DNA of 64,000 bases from Malus domestica (GCF_042453785.1 NC_091677.1:7721501-7785500); one strand, 5' to 3'. Counted from the first letter of the stretch, positions 49,635 through 61,937 are shown. The notes: generated by a model from the letters alone, not told the origin. Made by a program: numbers and translations.

Positions 49635-51281
49635 ATCCCTTTTTCTGTCTCTTCCCTCTGTCCCTTGTTTGGATTCACCCTCTCTGCAAATCAGGTAATT
49701 TTTTTTTTCTTTTACCTTGTTACTGTTTGATTGGAATTACCATTTTTCAGGTTATGTTTGATTTATTGCTTAGCTTGAGGAATGGATTGTAGTTTCTGAT
49801 TTAGTTTTTGTAATTAAAATATGAGTTATTGGTAATTTACATGAGCTGGGTTGTTTATGGAATTGGATCATGATTTTTGTATTGATTAAAGATGTGTACT
49901 TTGGTAATGTTGAGGCTTTCTTGTCCCCCTGTCCCCGTAATATCATGAAAATATCAAATTCTGGCTTTGTATTATAAAAAAGGTGGCGTCATTGACACTA
50001 AAAAAAAGGAATTGGATCCTCTCCAACCCAAAACCTTGGGATTCTCCTGATCGGACAACATGGGTCGTTGGATTTTGATTCAACAACTACAAACATGGAG
50101 TTCCTCTAACAGTTTTAATAATTGTAGCCGTTTGATCAAAATCTAATTCCTAAAAAAAATAAAAAAGTTGCTCTGCATTGCTCCCAAGCGTACGTTTCCT
50201 CTTATGTTTCTATATGTTTGGATGTGTAATTTGGGTATATATTTACTTTGGTAATTGTTGAGGTTCCTTATGTCCTACAATACGATGGAATTATCAAATT
50301 GTGCTTTTTTTATATTTTATATACATATATTAAGCCGATCGGGTTTTTACCCTTTTGTGGAACAGATTTTATATTGCTGTTCAAGAAAAATCACTTTTGC
50401 TGGTTACTTGATCTTCTACCTCCAACAGTCAAGTTTCATGTCTGAATTCGACACCCAGGTCCCATCTGCTTTTGGTAAAGTTATTTTCTTAAAAGCTAAT
50501 TTCATTTAGATGCATGGTATGATTTATAGGAAGGATCGTACTTGCAAGGAATTTTAAAAGGGTGACTTACTGATGTTTTGTTGTGTCCTTGTGGATTGTG
50601 TGTACGGGCAGATCCCTTTGCTGATGCAAATGCTGAGAACTCAGGTGCAGGGACAAAGGAGTATGTGCATGTCCGTGTACAGCAGCGCAACGGGAGGAAA
50701 AGCCTGACTACTGTACAAGGATTGAAGAAGGAATACAGCTACAATAAGATACTAAAGGATCTCAAGAAAGAGTTCTGTTGTAATGGTACTGTCGTTGAGG
50801 ATCCTGAGTTAGGCCAGGTTTGTTCCCGTCCTTTAGTATTTCAACATGCATTGTTTCCGTACCATGATGATTGTTGCTAATGTGATGTGCTCAAAAGTAG
50901 AATTGCTGCATGTGTAGGGTGATTGTACACCTTGCAAATATTATGTTTGCACGTTTCATATTTTCCGTGTTGTACGAGCTTCTTGTTTATTAGACATCAG
51001 CCAACATTTGGACGAATATTCACAGCTTCGGACCTTTGTCCTTAAAAACAAAGCTTTATAAGTCACTGTTGCATGGTTGCAGGTCATACAACTTCAGGGG
51101 GACCAGAGAAAGAATGTTTCCTCCTTTCTTGTGCAGGTAACGCTTTGTGTCTGGTTTTCTATTAAGTCGCCACAACCACGAATTTGCAATTGGTTCATGT
51201 ATTTAACTTGCCAACTTCACGTGTTCATTTAAACAGGCCGGCATTGTTAAGAAGGAGCACATCAAAATTCATGGTTTTTGA
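49635..51281 (+). CDS. SUI1: Translation initiation factor eIF1 (SUI1), complete
   Basis: A non-coding leader exon (about 49635-49694) is followed by a 734-bp leader intron ending at 50428. Coding exons are 50438-50474, 50612-50817, 51083-51136 and 51237-51281, all with GT/AG borders. They join to 113 aa, the normal eIF1 length: MSEFDTQVPSAF, then the SUI1 domain with EYVHVRVQQRNGRKSLTTVQ, KKEFCCNGTVVEDPELGQ and the C-terminal IKIHGF. eIF1 binds the 40S subunit near the P site and controls start-codon selection. No defects are seen. The housekeeping-type promoter has a clear TATA box and a pyrimidine-rich leader. The start is the first ATG after the leader intron. Confidence 0.97.
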
Positions 51282-51299
51282 ATAGCAGCAGCGCCGTTC

Positions 51300-52223
51300 A
51301 CCCTATGTAGATTACAGTATCTCAACCTGCATAGCGAGTATTATATCGCCTATGTAGATTTAAGTGTTGCTGAAACTTGTTCTCTTGCATGCACCTTATA
51401 AAGGTCTGATACAATACTTTTGTTTTCGTTATAGTTCCGCTGCTGTCTATGCTATGTCAAAGGATAATTCAAATCCCTTTATCTCGAATAATATATTCCT
51501 GATTTCTGCAAGTAGCAAACTCTCGTGATTTTTACTTTCTGGCCAGTGGGCGCCTTTCTTCCATGTGTTCTGGAAAATGGCTTCCCTATCTCGAGAGGAA
51601 GTCGTTCCACTTCTCATGGGCTCATCTGACCTAGCCCAATGGGTTGTGTCTTTATCCTTTCCAGTTTGTTTGCCTAAAACCTCCAAGTCCAAATTGTGGA
51701 ACCTGGTTTGTTAGGCTAAAAAAAAAAATCAGACTCGGGTGCAAAAAGAAAGAGTAAACACATTTTAAGTTCGTTTGAAAGGGCTTTCGAAATAAAGGGA
51801 GGTGATTTTAACACACTCTGTTTAGTTTTTCACACACCTCTTAATATTTGGCCATTGGATTGGACAAATCAAACAATCAATTGACAAGATTTAAGAAAGG
51901 TGTGTGAGAAGTTAAAAATAAATATGTTTTTATCATTTTCTTAAAATACCTGGAAGTTGTTTTTTCTTTTAAAGAAGATTTCGATATTTCTTTCATTGAT
52001 AAAATGACATTACAAGTACCTATTAGGAAGAACTCGGTCTCAAAAGGGTTCTTGTAAAATAGATCTAAGTATTACAATCGAAAAGCAATAGATAGACATT
52101 AACACTCATCCGAGCTCATTGGAAACTACATGATTATACATAAGAACTTGAAGTGAAAAAGATTGGTTTTGAAATTATTTTCATTAAAATGTTCATCTGA
52201 AAGTATTTTCACACGAGCATTTA
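51300..52223. other. SUI1 3' region and intergenic DNA
   Basis: The SUI1 3' UTR, then AT-rich DNA. A minus-strand open frame (51692-51447) has no recognised similarity. Confidence 0.45.
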
Positions 52224-53039
52224 TCTATATATAAAGCCAGAAGGCTCTTTTGGTGTCAAGGCTTCTACAAAAATAAAAGGACGAAAATGCCCCTCAACCA
52301 AAAAAATCCAAAAGCAACCCAATATAATATATCAAATAATGCAGGGGTAATTTGGTAGTTTGGTATCATAAAATATAATATAAATATAAGTGAGAAGAGA
52401 GAAAAGAATAAAAAAATGGAAGGATAAGTGAAAGTTGATGGTGCCCACGTGAAGGGGGAAAAGAAAAATATAATAAAAAATAAGGAAAATCATGAATATT
52501 GTGGTCAAAACATCTAAAGAGGCGCGTAGTGCCGGTGATAAATTAGTAAAGTTTTTTTTTTTAAATTAGTACTTTACAATAGGCTAGCAATAATGTGATT
52601 CAATAAGTTATTTATTAAATATTATTTTCTTTATAAATAAGGTCTTTCGTACACGAATAATAATGTTATTAAATTAATTGTCAAATTATTGTTTTTTTTA
52701 AGCAAACGGTATTATCACACTAAGGGGGAGGAGGTAGGCTTAGCCTCATAATGAGTTAGCAATAATGTGATTCAATCAATTGTTTATTAAATATTATTTT
52801 CTCTATTCTTAATGTAAATTATATAGAAACCGATTTTATTATGTGAATTCCGGTTCTTTAATTGATTTATAAGGGGTTTCTTCTAGCATAATATAAAATT
52901 ATTCATTTACTTCAAATATTTGACTTTTATTTTGTCAATTTATGCATATAAATAAATTTAAAACGTGTAAGTTGCACGTAGCACGCCGTGATTCAAAAAA
53001 TGTCTTCTGCACGCCCTCACGCGCATGCATGAAGGCTAG
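52224..53039 (+). mobile_element. Non-autonomous Helitron
   Basis: It starts TCTATATATAAAGCCAGAAG after a host A, and ends with an imperfect GC-rich hairpin (GCACGCCC/GCGCATGC) followed by ATGAAGGCTAG and a host T. There are no terminal inverted repeats, no target duplication and no genes, all as expected for a non-autonomous Helitron of about 0.8 kb. Confidence 0.82.
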
Positions 53040-53146
53040 TACTAACTAATATGACTTGCTCATGTCATTGACAAGGAAAGAGCAATTTACATTTCAATAT
53101 AAAAAAGAAATTTTCCTACAATTGTTTACATGTATTTAAAATATAT

Positions 53147-53293
53147 GGAAAACTAATTAAAAATATTTGAAAATCTTAAGTTTTAATGATAAGAATAAAA
53201 ATAAAAGGTAAAGTGAATAGTACCACGATTGACTTTTTAGTGTAAAAATATAATTTTTCTTTAAAGTGAACGGTACCAGAAGTTAAAATTTCC
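53147..53293 (-). mobile_element. Mutator-type MITE, 'AACTTTAACG' family, copy 2 (reverse)
   Basis: In reverse complement it carries the family blocks TTTTTACACTAAAAAGTCAA and GGTACTATTCACTTTACC. It is more diverged than the other copies, and the 9-bp target duplication is only approximate. Confidence 0.8.
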
Positions 53294-53724
53294 TTTAATA
53301 TATTCATATTTCGACACTCAAATACTAATTAATTATATTTTCATTCTCTTATAGTTTGTAATTATATGTCAATATCTTAATTTTCAGTTCTTTCAATTGA
53401 GTTTTATATTTCATCCCACTATAATAAATAGACTGAACTACTTAGCTAGTTTGACTATGAGTCTCAATTAGTCAAATAACACAGCTACTTTTTAATTCCT
53501 GGATAATGACAGTCCCCTCTCAGAAAATTAATTAAAATACATCAAAGGATAATTGCCTGCCAACTTCAGAGTACTGTAGGAAAAGATGGAATTGGGATCT
53601 ACTATGGCCGTCCAATTAGTTTATTACTTTCTTGTTCGATATCTGTCGCACGCCACCACACCTTAACCACGTGCAATAAAATGCAGTGTGAAGCAATGGT
53701 AGCACATGATTCTTATCATTACAG

Positions 53725-54045
53725 TATTAATCGACAAATGTTTTATAGCGTTAGTCAGGCACATGTGCATGCAATGATGGATTTACATAATATAACATAT
53801 GTTCGTCTAGAGGAATTTTCGATGGGGACGTTTCCTGGCCAACTAGCACACAGCTCTCCAAGAGGTTGACACCGGTTGTTATTGTATTAATCGACAAATG
53901 TTTTATAGCGTTAGTCAGGCACATGTGCATGCAATGATGGATTTACATAATATAACATATGTTCGTCTAGAGGAATTTTCGATGGGGACGTTTCCTGGCC
54001 AACTAGCACACAGCTCCCCAAGAGGTTGGCGCCGGTTGATATTGT
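53725..54045 (+). repeat. 160-bp tandem duplication with an open frame in both copies
   Basis: Unit 53725-53884 is repeated at 53885-54045 with very few changes. Both contain TATTAATCGACAAATG, CAGGCACATGTGCATGC and CCTGGCCAACTAGCACACAG. A 47-residue frame with QAHVHAMMDLHNITYVRLEE is open in both units. No protein family is recognised. Confidence 0.92.
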
Positions 54046-54103
54046 CTGTCAGGCTTCTGCTTTTGGCGGGCTGTAAGAGAAGGACAAAATTAATTCTGAA
54101 ATG

Positions 54104-54460
54104 TGCCTTTGTGGGGCCTTATGTGTAGGCCTTGAGGCTCACAATCAAAATTAACTTGAGGTGTTCAGGCGTGCCACTGCCATCTTTAGCATGACAGATG
54201 TAAAACAGATGTTTAGTTTAATTGTCTATGCCCGAGAGACCAAGTTAGCTATGAAATGTGTCTTTGTAGGGCCTTAGGTGTAGACCTTGAGGCTCGCAAT
54301 CAAAACTAACCAAGTACTCGAACATATAGTGATTGTTTTATTGTTGCAGAAGTATTACAACTGTTATATTTTATCACCCGAGCTCGAAGAGCAGAACGAA
54401 CTCAGATAGGTGCCTTTGTAGGGCCTTAGGTATAGGCCTTGAGGTTTCCCATCAGAATTA
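54104..54460 (+). repeat. Three diverged units of about 153 bp
   Basis: A block TTTGTAGGGCCTTAGGTGTA followed by GGCCTTGAGGCT recurs near 54108, 54262 and 54413. It may be part of an old LTR element, since no borders were found. Confidence 0.75.
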
Positions 54461-54469
54461 ATTTTATAC

Positions 54470-55750
54470 TCAAGCGTTCTGTGGCAATCATAATATAACA
54501 GAAGTAAAACCACGAAATAAGCTGATTACATGCGCCCCAAGTAACTTCGGACTTCTTGTATCAAGGATTGTCGTGGATAGGTTAAGTCCACATAAAGTTC
54601 TTTTTTATGCCTTGAGACCAAGGACTTTTGATTGATCAATCTTATATACCCGAAAGGTTAGAACTTAGATCTAGTCAATATGAGTGCAGATTCCAACTTT
54701 ACTTTTACATGGTTGGGCACCATTAAACCGACCATATTCAAAAACCAAGACACCTTTTAATCATAAACTTGCTAGAAATAACTTGGATATAGATGGAAGT
54801 ATACATTATATTACTAGATTTATGAATGAAAAGACAGAACAAAGAAGGTCGAGTAAGGTTTCACCTTGTTGGGCAAGGCTGATCGTCTTGCAACTTCCTC
54901 TCTTTGTGATTTACAAAGGGTTTGAGTGCTAGAAGAGGAGATTGAGAGATGAGTTTACATGAGGGAATCGATACTACAACAAGATTTAGACAAGGTAGCA
55001 GAGCTTTTACAAAGGGTTTTTGGTGAGGGTTGATCCTGAAAATGATGAAGGCTTGATGCTGACTACAGCTTTGTATGCAAATCTGGATTGAGCACAGTTT
55101 GTGTATTTGTTTGTTTGATTGAGTGTGTTTATCTCTGATTTCTCTTTCCCTTTTTATAGATGATTTGACTTGGTTGCATGTAGCATCGATCTTGCCTGAA
55201 TGCAGCTGAAGGGTAGTGACTCATCAGCTTTTTACTTGTATTGACTCATCAGCTTTTTACTTGTACTGCCATTGTAAAGTACTTTTAGGCTGATTGGCTG
55301 ACTAGTTTACACCACTTGACTTCTAGGAAGGTGAGTAAGTGGCTCAAGTGATCTTCACTTAGTCGGGAAAAGGGCCTCTTCCTCTTTTTGGGCTTCGGCT
55401 GAGCCTTGGACTTCCTTCCTTCTAGACCTTCTTCTGGGTTGACTTCCTTTTGAGCCCAAAATTCCAGTTTTAACCCAAACAACATCGAGTGCAAGTTATT
55501 GCCTTTACTAACCATGTTGTTATTTATGATAACTTAACTGTTATGTAGGCATTCTTTGAGTATAGCGATTTGGAATGTTCGACAAATGTCCTCTGTAAGA
55601 GATGAAGGCAAGAAGTAAAGTGACTTATGTATGAATTGTTTGACAGAAAGAGAAACGTGGTGTTGTTCGCTACGTAATCTTTTTGAAGTCAGCTTTGAGT
55701 ACGTGATTGGTTGATAACCGTAAATACATTGTTGAATTCACTTAAGTTAT
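54470..55750. other. No gene; probable decayed repeat DNA
   Basis: A 28-bp near-perfect direct repeat of TGACTCATCAGCTTTTTACT occurs near 55217-55265. Nothing else is recognised. Confidence 0.45.
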
Positions 55751-55758
55751 TGTTAGTA

Positions 55759-55912
55759 GGGGAACTTTAACGAAAAGCACCCGGTACTGTTCACTTTAAC
55801 GAAAAACCACATTTTTACACTAAAAAGTCAATCCTGGTACTATTCACTTTACCCTTTATTTTGTCCTTATCATTAAAACTCAAAGTTTTCAAGCCCTTTT
55901 CATTAGTTTTCC
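55759..55912 (+). mobile_element. Mutator-type MITE, 'AACTTTAACG' family, copy 3
   Basis: It starts GGGGAACTTTAACGAAAAG and ends CATTAGTTTTCC, flanked by the perfect 9-bp duplication TTGTTAGTA (55750-55758 and 55913-55921). Confidence 0.93.
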
Positions 55913-55921
55913 TTGTTAGTA

Positions 55922-56870
55922 ATTGATGCACGTGTGACTTGTCGTAGCATTTGTAATAATTAGGATTTATATTTAATTTTCTAATAGATAAATCAATTTG
56001 TAGTGTGTTTACAACTATTCCGAATGGCGCGTGAGATTTGTGGAGTTCTCCAGTACACAATCAGTAAACAATTGATTTGGATGGGGATAAAAGAAGATAA
56101 GAAGCTGAGAGGGATGGTTAAGACATTACAATTTTTAGTTGGCCATCATCGAACATGCTGTCGTATTATACCATATTTTTTTGTTTTCTCATGGCATTTT
56201 CTTTTTCTTTTTTTGGACAATCATTTAATTTGTGTGATGAAGTCTGTTAACAATTTTAGTCATAATTATGATTTTTCCTTAAACTTCGTACAAAATTGCA
56301 CATTAAGCTCATATGTATGCATAGCTTAAAATCTCAATAAAATAATTTTCTCCAACCATGAAATAAATTTCTGATGAAACATCTTACTCATGTGATTGAG
56401 TCATGTCAGGATCATGTACAACCTTTGTTAAAACGTAACTAGTTCCACCACATATAAGAGCACATATAACATCTCTATGATCATAGTGACAACAAACGTA
56501 GTTCCACCTTTATATTTCCCAAACCTGAAGAGTCAACATCTAAAGACCACCTATGCCAACCAACACTTGATTTAGAGGTATGAGTACAATTACTCCAAGC
56601 TTTCCAAATCATCAAAAATTCTATGCCAACCAACAGGTAAGTATGCAACTACCTATCAAAGGTTGGACTAAAGAAAACTCCCCGCTTTATCCAACTACCA
56701 TTCTTCCTTTGTCTTCCTCTCTCTCACCTCACAGCCCGTTCTTCCCCTATCCTATCCATCGTCATGCACAACATTATTTTTCTAGGATTCTTCCTCCTAT
56801 TTATTCGACGACTGCCTTCAGTTTCAAACACAGTTTCCTGCACTACTTGTTATTTTCTATATATGCACTC
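55922..56870. other. Upstream region of the R3-MYB gene
   Basis: No gene recognised. It probably includes promoter DNA. A pyrimidine-rich stretch is seen near 56690-56760. Confidence 0.4.
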
Positions 56871-56879
56871 ATATATAAA
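56871..56879 (+). promoter_or_regulatory. TATA box of the R3-MYB gene
   Basis: ATATATAAA about 57 bp upstream of the ATG. Confidence 0.55.
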
Positions 56880-56927
56880 CCCTAGTTGAAATCTGCGGCT
56901 CCAATTTTTCTCATATTTTCAACTCCA

Positions 56928-57903
56928 ATGGCTGACTTGGATCACTCCCACTCCTCTTCTGACGACAATTCTGTGGATTCTAGAGGTACCCTTTTCATAA
57001 TATCATGTTCTTTTTTTTTTCCAAGCCATATATTTCAACTAGTGGTCCAATTTTCTACTCGCTATTGATACTTTGATAGGTGACCCTTTGCAATCTGTGT
57101 TTTTGGTTTTACATCTTATATTCTATTTGAATTTTATATGTTATATATGTTGGAGAATAAGATTCTATATCAGTTGTATAACAAAATAGTATATGACTAA
57201 TATATAAGAATTTTCACCACTAATATCATCGAGGTCTTTTATGTGATTAAACTTAACAACTAATAATAGGTGGTTATGCTAGAATAATATCGGTGATGGT
57301 GTGATAGGCTATGGTGGGCCTATAAAGTTTACCAATATGTAGTATGTTTAGTTTTTGGATCTATTTTTCTCTTCCCAGGTAACTCTCTTTGAAATTAATA
57401 ATCATTTAGTTGTTGTGATTAAACATGCATCCACTTTGTCTTAATATGTGATTATTGGTTTGGGAAATTTTAGTTTTTTCTCAACAAATAACTCACAAAT
57501 AGGCACCTTAATTATATATCTCAAATTTTTGCAGAGGAAAGTAGTCAAGACTCTAAGCTTGACTTTTCGGAAGATGAGGAAACTCTAATCACTAGGATGT
57601 TTAATCTGGTTGGTGAGAGGTGAGCCATTATTTTCTTCTTCAACTTTTTATGTCTAATTTTTTCGTAGTTTCCCTTAATCAACTTGGCTAGAGAGCAGTC
57701 TGCTTCTCTTCGGCTCTCAGTTCAAATCCTCATCTCCGTAGTTAGATGAACGTAGTGTAGTATATCGCTTGCATAATAAAATGACCTAATTTCCCTTATC
57801 TTTTCTTCTTCTTAGGTGGTCTCTGATTGCTGGGAGAATCCCTGGAAGATCAGCAGAGGAGATTGAAAAGTACTGGACATCAAGATACTCAACAAGTGAA
57901 TGA
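56928..57903 (+). CDS. Single-repeat R3-MYB repressor, CPC/ETC/TRY type, complete
   Basis: Exons 56928-56985, 57535-57619 and 57816-57903 have GT/AG borders and join to 76 aa. After an N-terminal Ser/Asp-rich segment comes one MYB R3 repeat: EDEETLITRMFNLVGERWSL, then IAGRIPGRSAEEIEKYWTSR. It ends YSTSE. The two introns fall at the usual CPC-family places. The bHLH-contact motif [D/E]L-x2-[R/K]-x3-L-x6-L-x3-R is present except that the first residue is Thr. There is no activation domain. By family knowledge these small nuclear proteins compete with R2R3-MYBs for bHLH partners and repress trichome fate or promote root hairs; they can also lower anthocyanin. A SINE-like sequence lies in intron 2. 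Confidence 0.94.
57680..57785 (+). repeat. tRNA-related SINE-like sequence in MYB intron 2
   Basis: TTGGCTAGAGAGCAGTCTGC (A-box-like) is followed by CTCAGTTCAAATCC (B-box-like), then unrelated tail sequence. No target duplication was resolved. Confidence 0.55.
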
Positions 57904-59455
57904 AGTGCCAAAAACAATGAATGGTTCAATGGCGTCTCTCTCTGTTTAGAGCAGAAAATTTTGGGGGTGTGGTTAACAACGTTTGGGGTGTACTTAAGGC
58001 ATGGGTTGTTTTTTCCAGTTTTCTTTGCTTAAACAAGAAAGCTGTAGTAATGAGGTTTTTGCTTGCAGTCAAATGGGGGCATTGTGCAAGTGCCCATCTC
58101 TCTGTACAATAGTTATTGCCTTATTGGTTTAATGATGTTTGGGTTGTCAGTTTTAATTTACTTCTGTATATGTAAAGTTGTTTGGTTTAAGCTGCTTAAT
58201 CTATGGGCTTTTCTTATTTTTAGTACCGAGTGTTGAATTGATTAAGATTAAACATTGTCATTATCATGTGGAGGAAACTGTTGATTCCTGCACACATTCT
58301 GAAGAAATCCAATACAATAATCCCTCTTCACCACCAGTCAAAACCTTGGACTACAAGCAGAGGCGGATGGAAGTAGGGACCAAGGTGGTCCCAGCACCAT
58401 CAGAATCTAAAAAATATACAGGCCTTCTGAGAATCTGAGAATCCTTCAAATGTTTGATACGATTTTCTTTTATGCCTATTAAATGTTTGATGTAGTATAT
58501 GCTAAGCATATCTTAACAGGTTGTGTCGACAATACTTGACAAGTTCTCTTTATATCAATCATCAAATTCTTTCGCCATATATCGCTATCTGTTGACATGT
58601 GTGCAATACAATTTGGTTGGCGAGAACAAGCTCACCAACCGTTTGACGAAGTGCCTCAGTGAATAAGCTGAATTTTTTTTTTTGTTCGCTTCACGTTCTG
58701 TTTCTATCTAAAAAACTTGATTTAACATTGAGACACCTCAAAGTTCAAATCATGGATCCAACACTAATCACAATTAATGCACGCATTTACACGAGAAAAA
58801 CGTATCTACATCTTAAATGTAACTGTGACAGTACTCCAAATCAATCACAAATTGTTATATACCATTTCGTATGTTAGTATCTTACTAGCTCGGAATAGTG
58901 GCATGGTATCACAAGTGTAACTGTAAGTAATTAATTAATCATTCTCATTTGCAGAAAAGGCCATGCTAAACCATATTAGCTTTTTGTGTCCTGATTCTTT
59001 CAATTTGGAGCTATCTGTCAAGGCTCCTAGTCATGGCAGTAAGAAAAAGAAGATGAAAATGACCTTTAAGTTTTCACCTTCAACTTTTGGATAGGTAGCA
59101 GGTCCAAATTTCCAGCTTGTGAAATTGGGTGGAGGACAATTTCATCGTCACCACATTTACCAAGCATGAATAAGTTTAATTATACTACATCATGAAAATT
59201 ATTTTCAAGTTTGGTTCATTCTTTCCTCAGAAAAATGAAGGACAAAGTTTGATTTTAGTCCGTATAGTTTAGCTGAAATTCCACTACGATGAAGTGGAAC
59301 TTTGCCTAATCTACAAGGACCACAACAATATACTTTGGCCAAGAAGTCCCTTCGAAGACAACTGTAAAATTGGAACGATATATGTCAGCTGAGAATGAAT
59401 GTAGTAACTAAATTTTCCTTGTTGAAGAATCAAAATAACACATTAATTATAACAA
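57904..59455. other. MYB 3' region and intergenic DNA
   Basis: The probable 3' UTR extends to about 58150. A plus-strand open frame at 58178-58438 (ends VPAPSESKKYTGLLRI) has no recognised family and may be a relic or chance frame. Confidence 0.4.
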
Positions 59456-59708
59456 GGTTTTTTAGCCAAAATGGTCCCTAAGATTTGCAAAACACATCAC
59501 TTTGGTCTCTAAGATTTGAAATCAATAAAAGTGGTCCCTAAGATTGTCCACCATCAATCATTTTGATCATTCCGTGCAAGATTATGTTAAATAAGGATCA
59601 AAATGATTGATTATGGACAAACTCAAGGACCAATTCTATTGATTTCAAATCTTAAGAATTAAGATGAGGAGTTATGCAAATCTTAGAAACTATTTTAGCT
59701 AAAAAACC
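59456..59708. mobile_element. Mutator-type MITE
   Basis: The ends GGTTTTTTAGCCAAAAT and ATTTTAGCTAAAAAACC are inverted repeats, flanked by the perfect 9-bp duplication TTATAACAA (59447-59455 and 59709-59717). 253 bp, no coding capacity. Its length and ends differ from the AACTTTAACG family. Confidence 0.94.
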
Positions 59709-59717
59709 TTATAACAA

Positions 59718-60276
59718 TGAACAGCAAAAAATTCCGTTCACTTTCTCTTCTCTCTCGCCCAAAACACGAAGCCCTAAACTTTTCTATCTCAACCACCGAC
59801 CCCTCACTTTGGTTAGTGTCGGTGGCAATAGTTACTTATGCCCTATCTTTTACTTCCCCAATGTTTCCTCCCTTTCGCTTAACTTCTATGGCTTTAGTTC
59901 TTGGAGCCATTTTTATGAGCTTTTTGCGTCTCAATGTTCTTTGAACTTTGTCTTAATTTAGTCTGAGCTTGTCTTAGATTTGGTCATTCTTTTTGTCTCC
60001 AATTATCGTTACTCATCGTGAATCTTCTACAATCTACTCCTACTACTCGGTTCATTTGGTGTCTCCTCCAATGATTTCCTCCAGCAGCACACTTTGGTGA
60101 TTGGTAGCTTTTAAAGTGCAATATGCACTATTTGGTTGGATTATGGGAGCCTCAACTTCTGTGTGGCTATTTACAATAAGAAGTTATTCTTCTATACGTC
60201 TAAGTTATAATCTAATACATATGTAAAAGTAATTTATCAAAAGTCACAAAAATAGCAGATTTTACGCATATTTTAA
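59718..60276. other. No gene recognised
   Basis: Overlapping plus-strand frames (59674-59961) read through DNA with no recognised protein motifs. Confidence 0.4.
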
Positions 60277-60563
60277 AAGGGAATTGTTATTAGCACTCCA
60301 AAATTCTTATTTTGCACCCCAAGCTTTCTATATTTAGAAAAAATAATATACTTGTGAGGAATACAAAATGAGATTTTTAGAGTGTCAATAACAGTTCACT
60401 TTTAAATTATGATTTGTATTCACAGGGACATAATTCGTTAGGTGTAATTTCATTGGGAATTGTTATTAGCACTCAAAAATCTCATTTTACACTCCAAACT
60501 TTTTATAATTAAAAAAATACACTTGTAAGGATAAAAATTTTAAAGTACTAATAATAGCTTTCA
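60277..60563. mobile_element. Two adjacent short MITEs of one family
   Basis: About 60278-60404 and 60454-60563. Both begin GGGAATTGTTATTAGCACTC and end with an inverted version containing GTCAATAACAG or ACTAATAATAG. Both have ACACTTGT-like centres. Borders approximate. Confidence 0.7.
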
Positions 60564-60671
60564 TTTTTTTGTTTGTTTAGTACTGTAAGAAAAGCTGAAC
60601 CAGCCAACTAAATTTTTCATTTTTTGTTTGTTTAGTACTGTAAGAAAAGCTGAACCAGCCAACTAAATTTT
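60560..60671. repeat. 55-bp tandem duplication
   Basis: TTTGTTTGTTTAGTACTGTA followed by AGAAAAGCTGAACCAGCCAA and CTAAATTT occurs twice head-to-tail, nearly identical. Confidence 0.92.
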
Positions 60672-61149
60672 GCAGAAATCGAAGTGTGCTTAGAAATCTA
60701 GTAAAAATCCATCTTTTTGTTATTAATTTATAGGAGAAGTGGAACGTGAGCTTGGGCATAATCATGATCCAGGGATAAAAAGCACCGTTGTGGCCAAAGA
60801 AAGGGGTCTAAAGAGAAGAAATACAGCTTTATGCTTTTCTCATATCATCATATGTTATATACGATGAATGATTTCCCAGGGCGAAGACCGTTTGTTAGAA
60901 TAAGATGGAGCAAAACGATAAGAAATAAAAGCATGCCAGAAAACATGGAAACCGTGGAAACCAATGGATGCATGTATTTATAAAATGGCCAACCTACTTT
61001 GCAATTCGGATTGGATTGACTATGTAAAATTTATAAGATCCTACAGATTATAATAAATATGTATTGACTGTATTCAAACATGATTTTATTAAATAAATAG
61101 TCCCAATTCACATCTAACATAAGATAGTGTTATTCACACATTCTTTTAT
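60672..61149. other. Intergenic, no gene
   Basis: AT-rich DNA, nothing recognised. Confidence 0.4.
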
Positions 61150-61360
61150 GAACAAGGATTGTCTGCCCTCCTTGTTCCCATGTCATCTCGTGCCTTTCTG
61201 TTTGTGTGATCACGGTTAAGCCACGTCAACATTTTATATTACTATTCATTTTTGTCTTATTATCTCTATAAAAAAACAATATAAAATGTTGATGTGGCTT
61301 AACCGTGACCACACAAAACAAGAGGGCACGGGAACAAGGAGGGCAAACAATCCTTGTCCC
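61150..61360. mobile_element. hAT-type MITE with long terminal inverted repeats
   Basis: The left arm starts GAACAAGGATTGTCTGCCCT and the right arm is GGGACAAGGATTGTTTGCCC in reverse. Inversion runs about 90 bp each side through TTAAGCCACGTCAACATTTT. An exact 8-bp duplication TCTTTTAT lies at 61142-61149 and 61361-61368. A relative is seen near 21.1 kb. Confidence 0.93.
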
Positions 61361-61682
61361 TCTTTTATACCTCCCACATACTTTTATTAATTTTTTATTT
61401 ATTGATTTTCTTTAATTTATTAGATCTCACGCTCGAAAACTAAAAAAAGTATGTAAGAAGTAAAAATTAGTGTTTAGATAACACCACCCTTAACATAGTA
61501 AAACATCGTAACACATATAACAATTGAGTAGAGAAAGCTAGTTATGTATTATGAACTTTTCTGACACCTGCGATTGAATTAAGTTGGATAACTCATTATA
61601 TAAATAAGTTATATTGAACAAAGAAATTAAATTTTGTTGTCTAACTTAAAAATAAATTATAAATTACTTATTCAAAGAAACT

Positions 61683-61855
61683 TAAAACTAAAAACTGGAG
61701 ATCTCGAGTTCGAAACCTGTTGCTGATGTAGAAGCTAGACTTGTGGTCAGGGAGAGACTGAAATGCCTCTGTGAATCTTCCCGACCCCCGGAAGGGGTGG
61801 ATAACCGTGGCTTGCCACCAGTTGTTTCCCTTTTTATAAAGAAAAATAATAGCAT
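61683..61855 (+). repeat. SINE-like copy (plus)
   Basis: GAGATCTCGAGTTCGAAACC (B-box-like) followed by GGTCAGGGAGAGACTGAAA, then GTGGCTTGCCACCAGTTGTT and CCCTTTTTATAAAG. It pairs with the reverse copy at 61938-62095. Confidence 0.65.
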
Positions 61856-61937
61856 TAGATTGAATATGAAATACCTTTTAACATATCATGAGTTAATCCA
61901 TTTAACGGACCATGTATATCGACTAAAACATTGTATA

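Noticed and set aside
58178..58438. 86-codon plus-strand open frame after the MYB gene
   Set aside because: No recognised family, no clear splice or promoter context; kept only as a remark in the intergenic entry.
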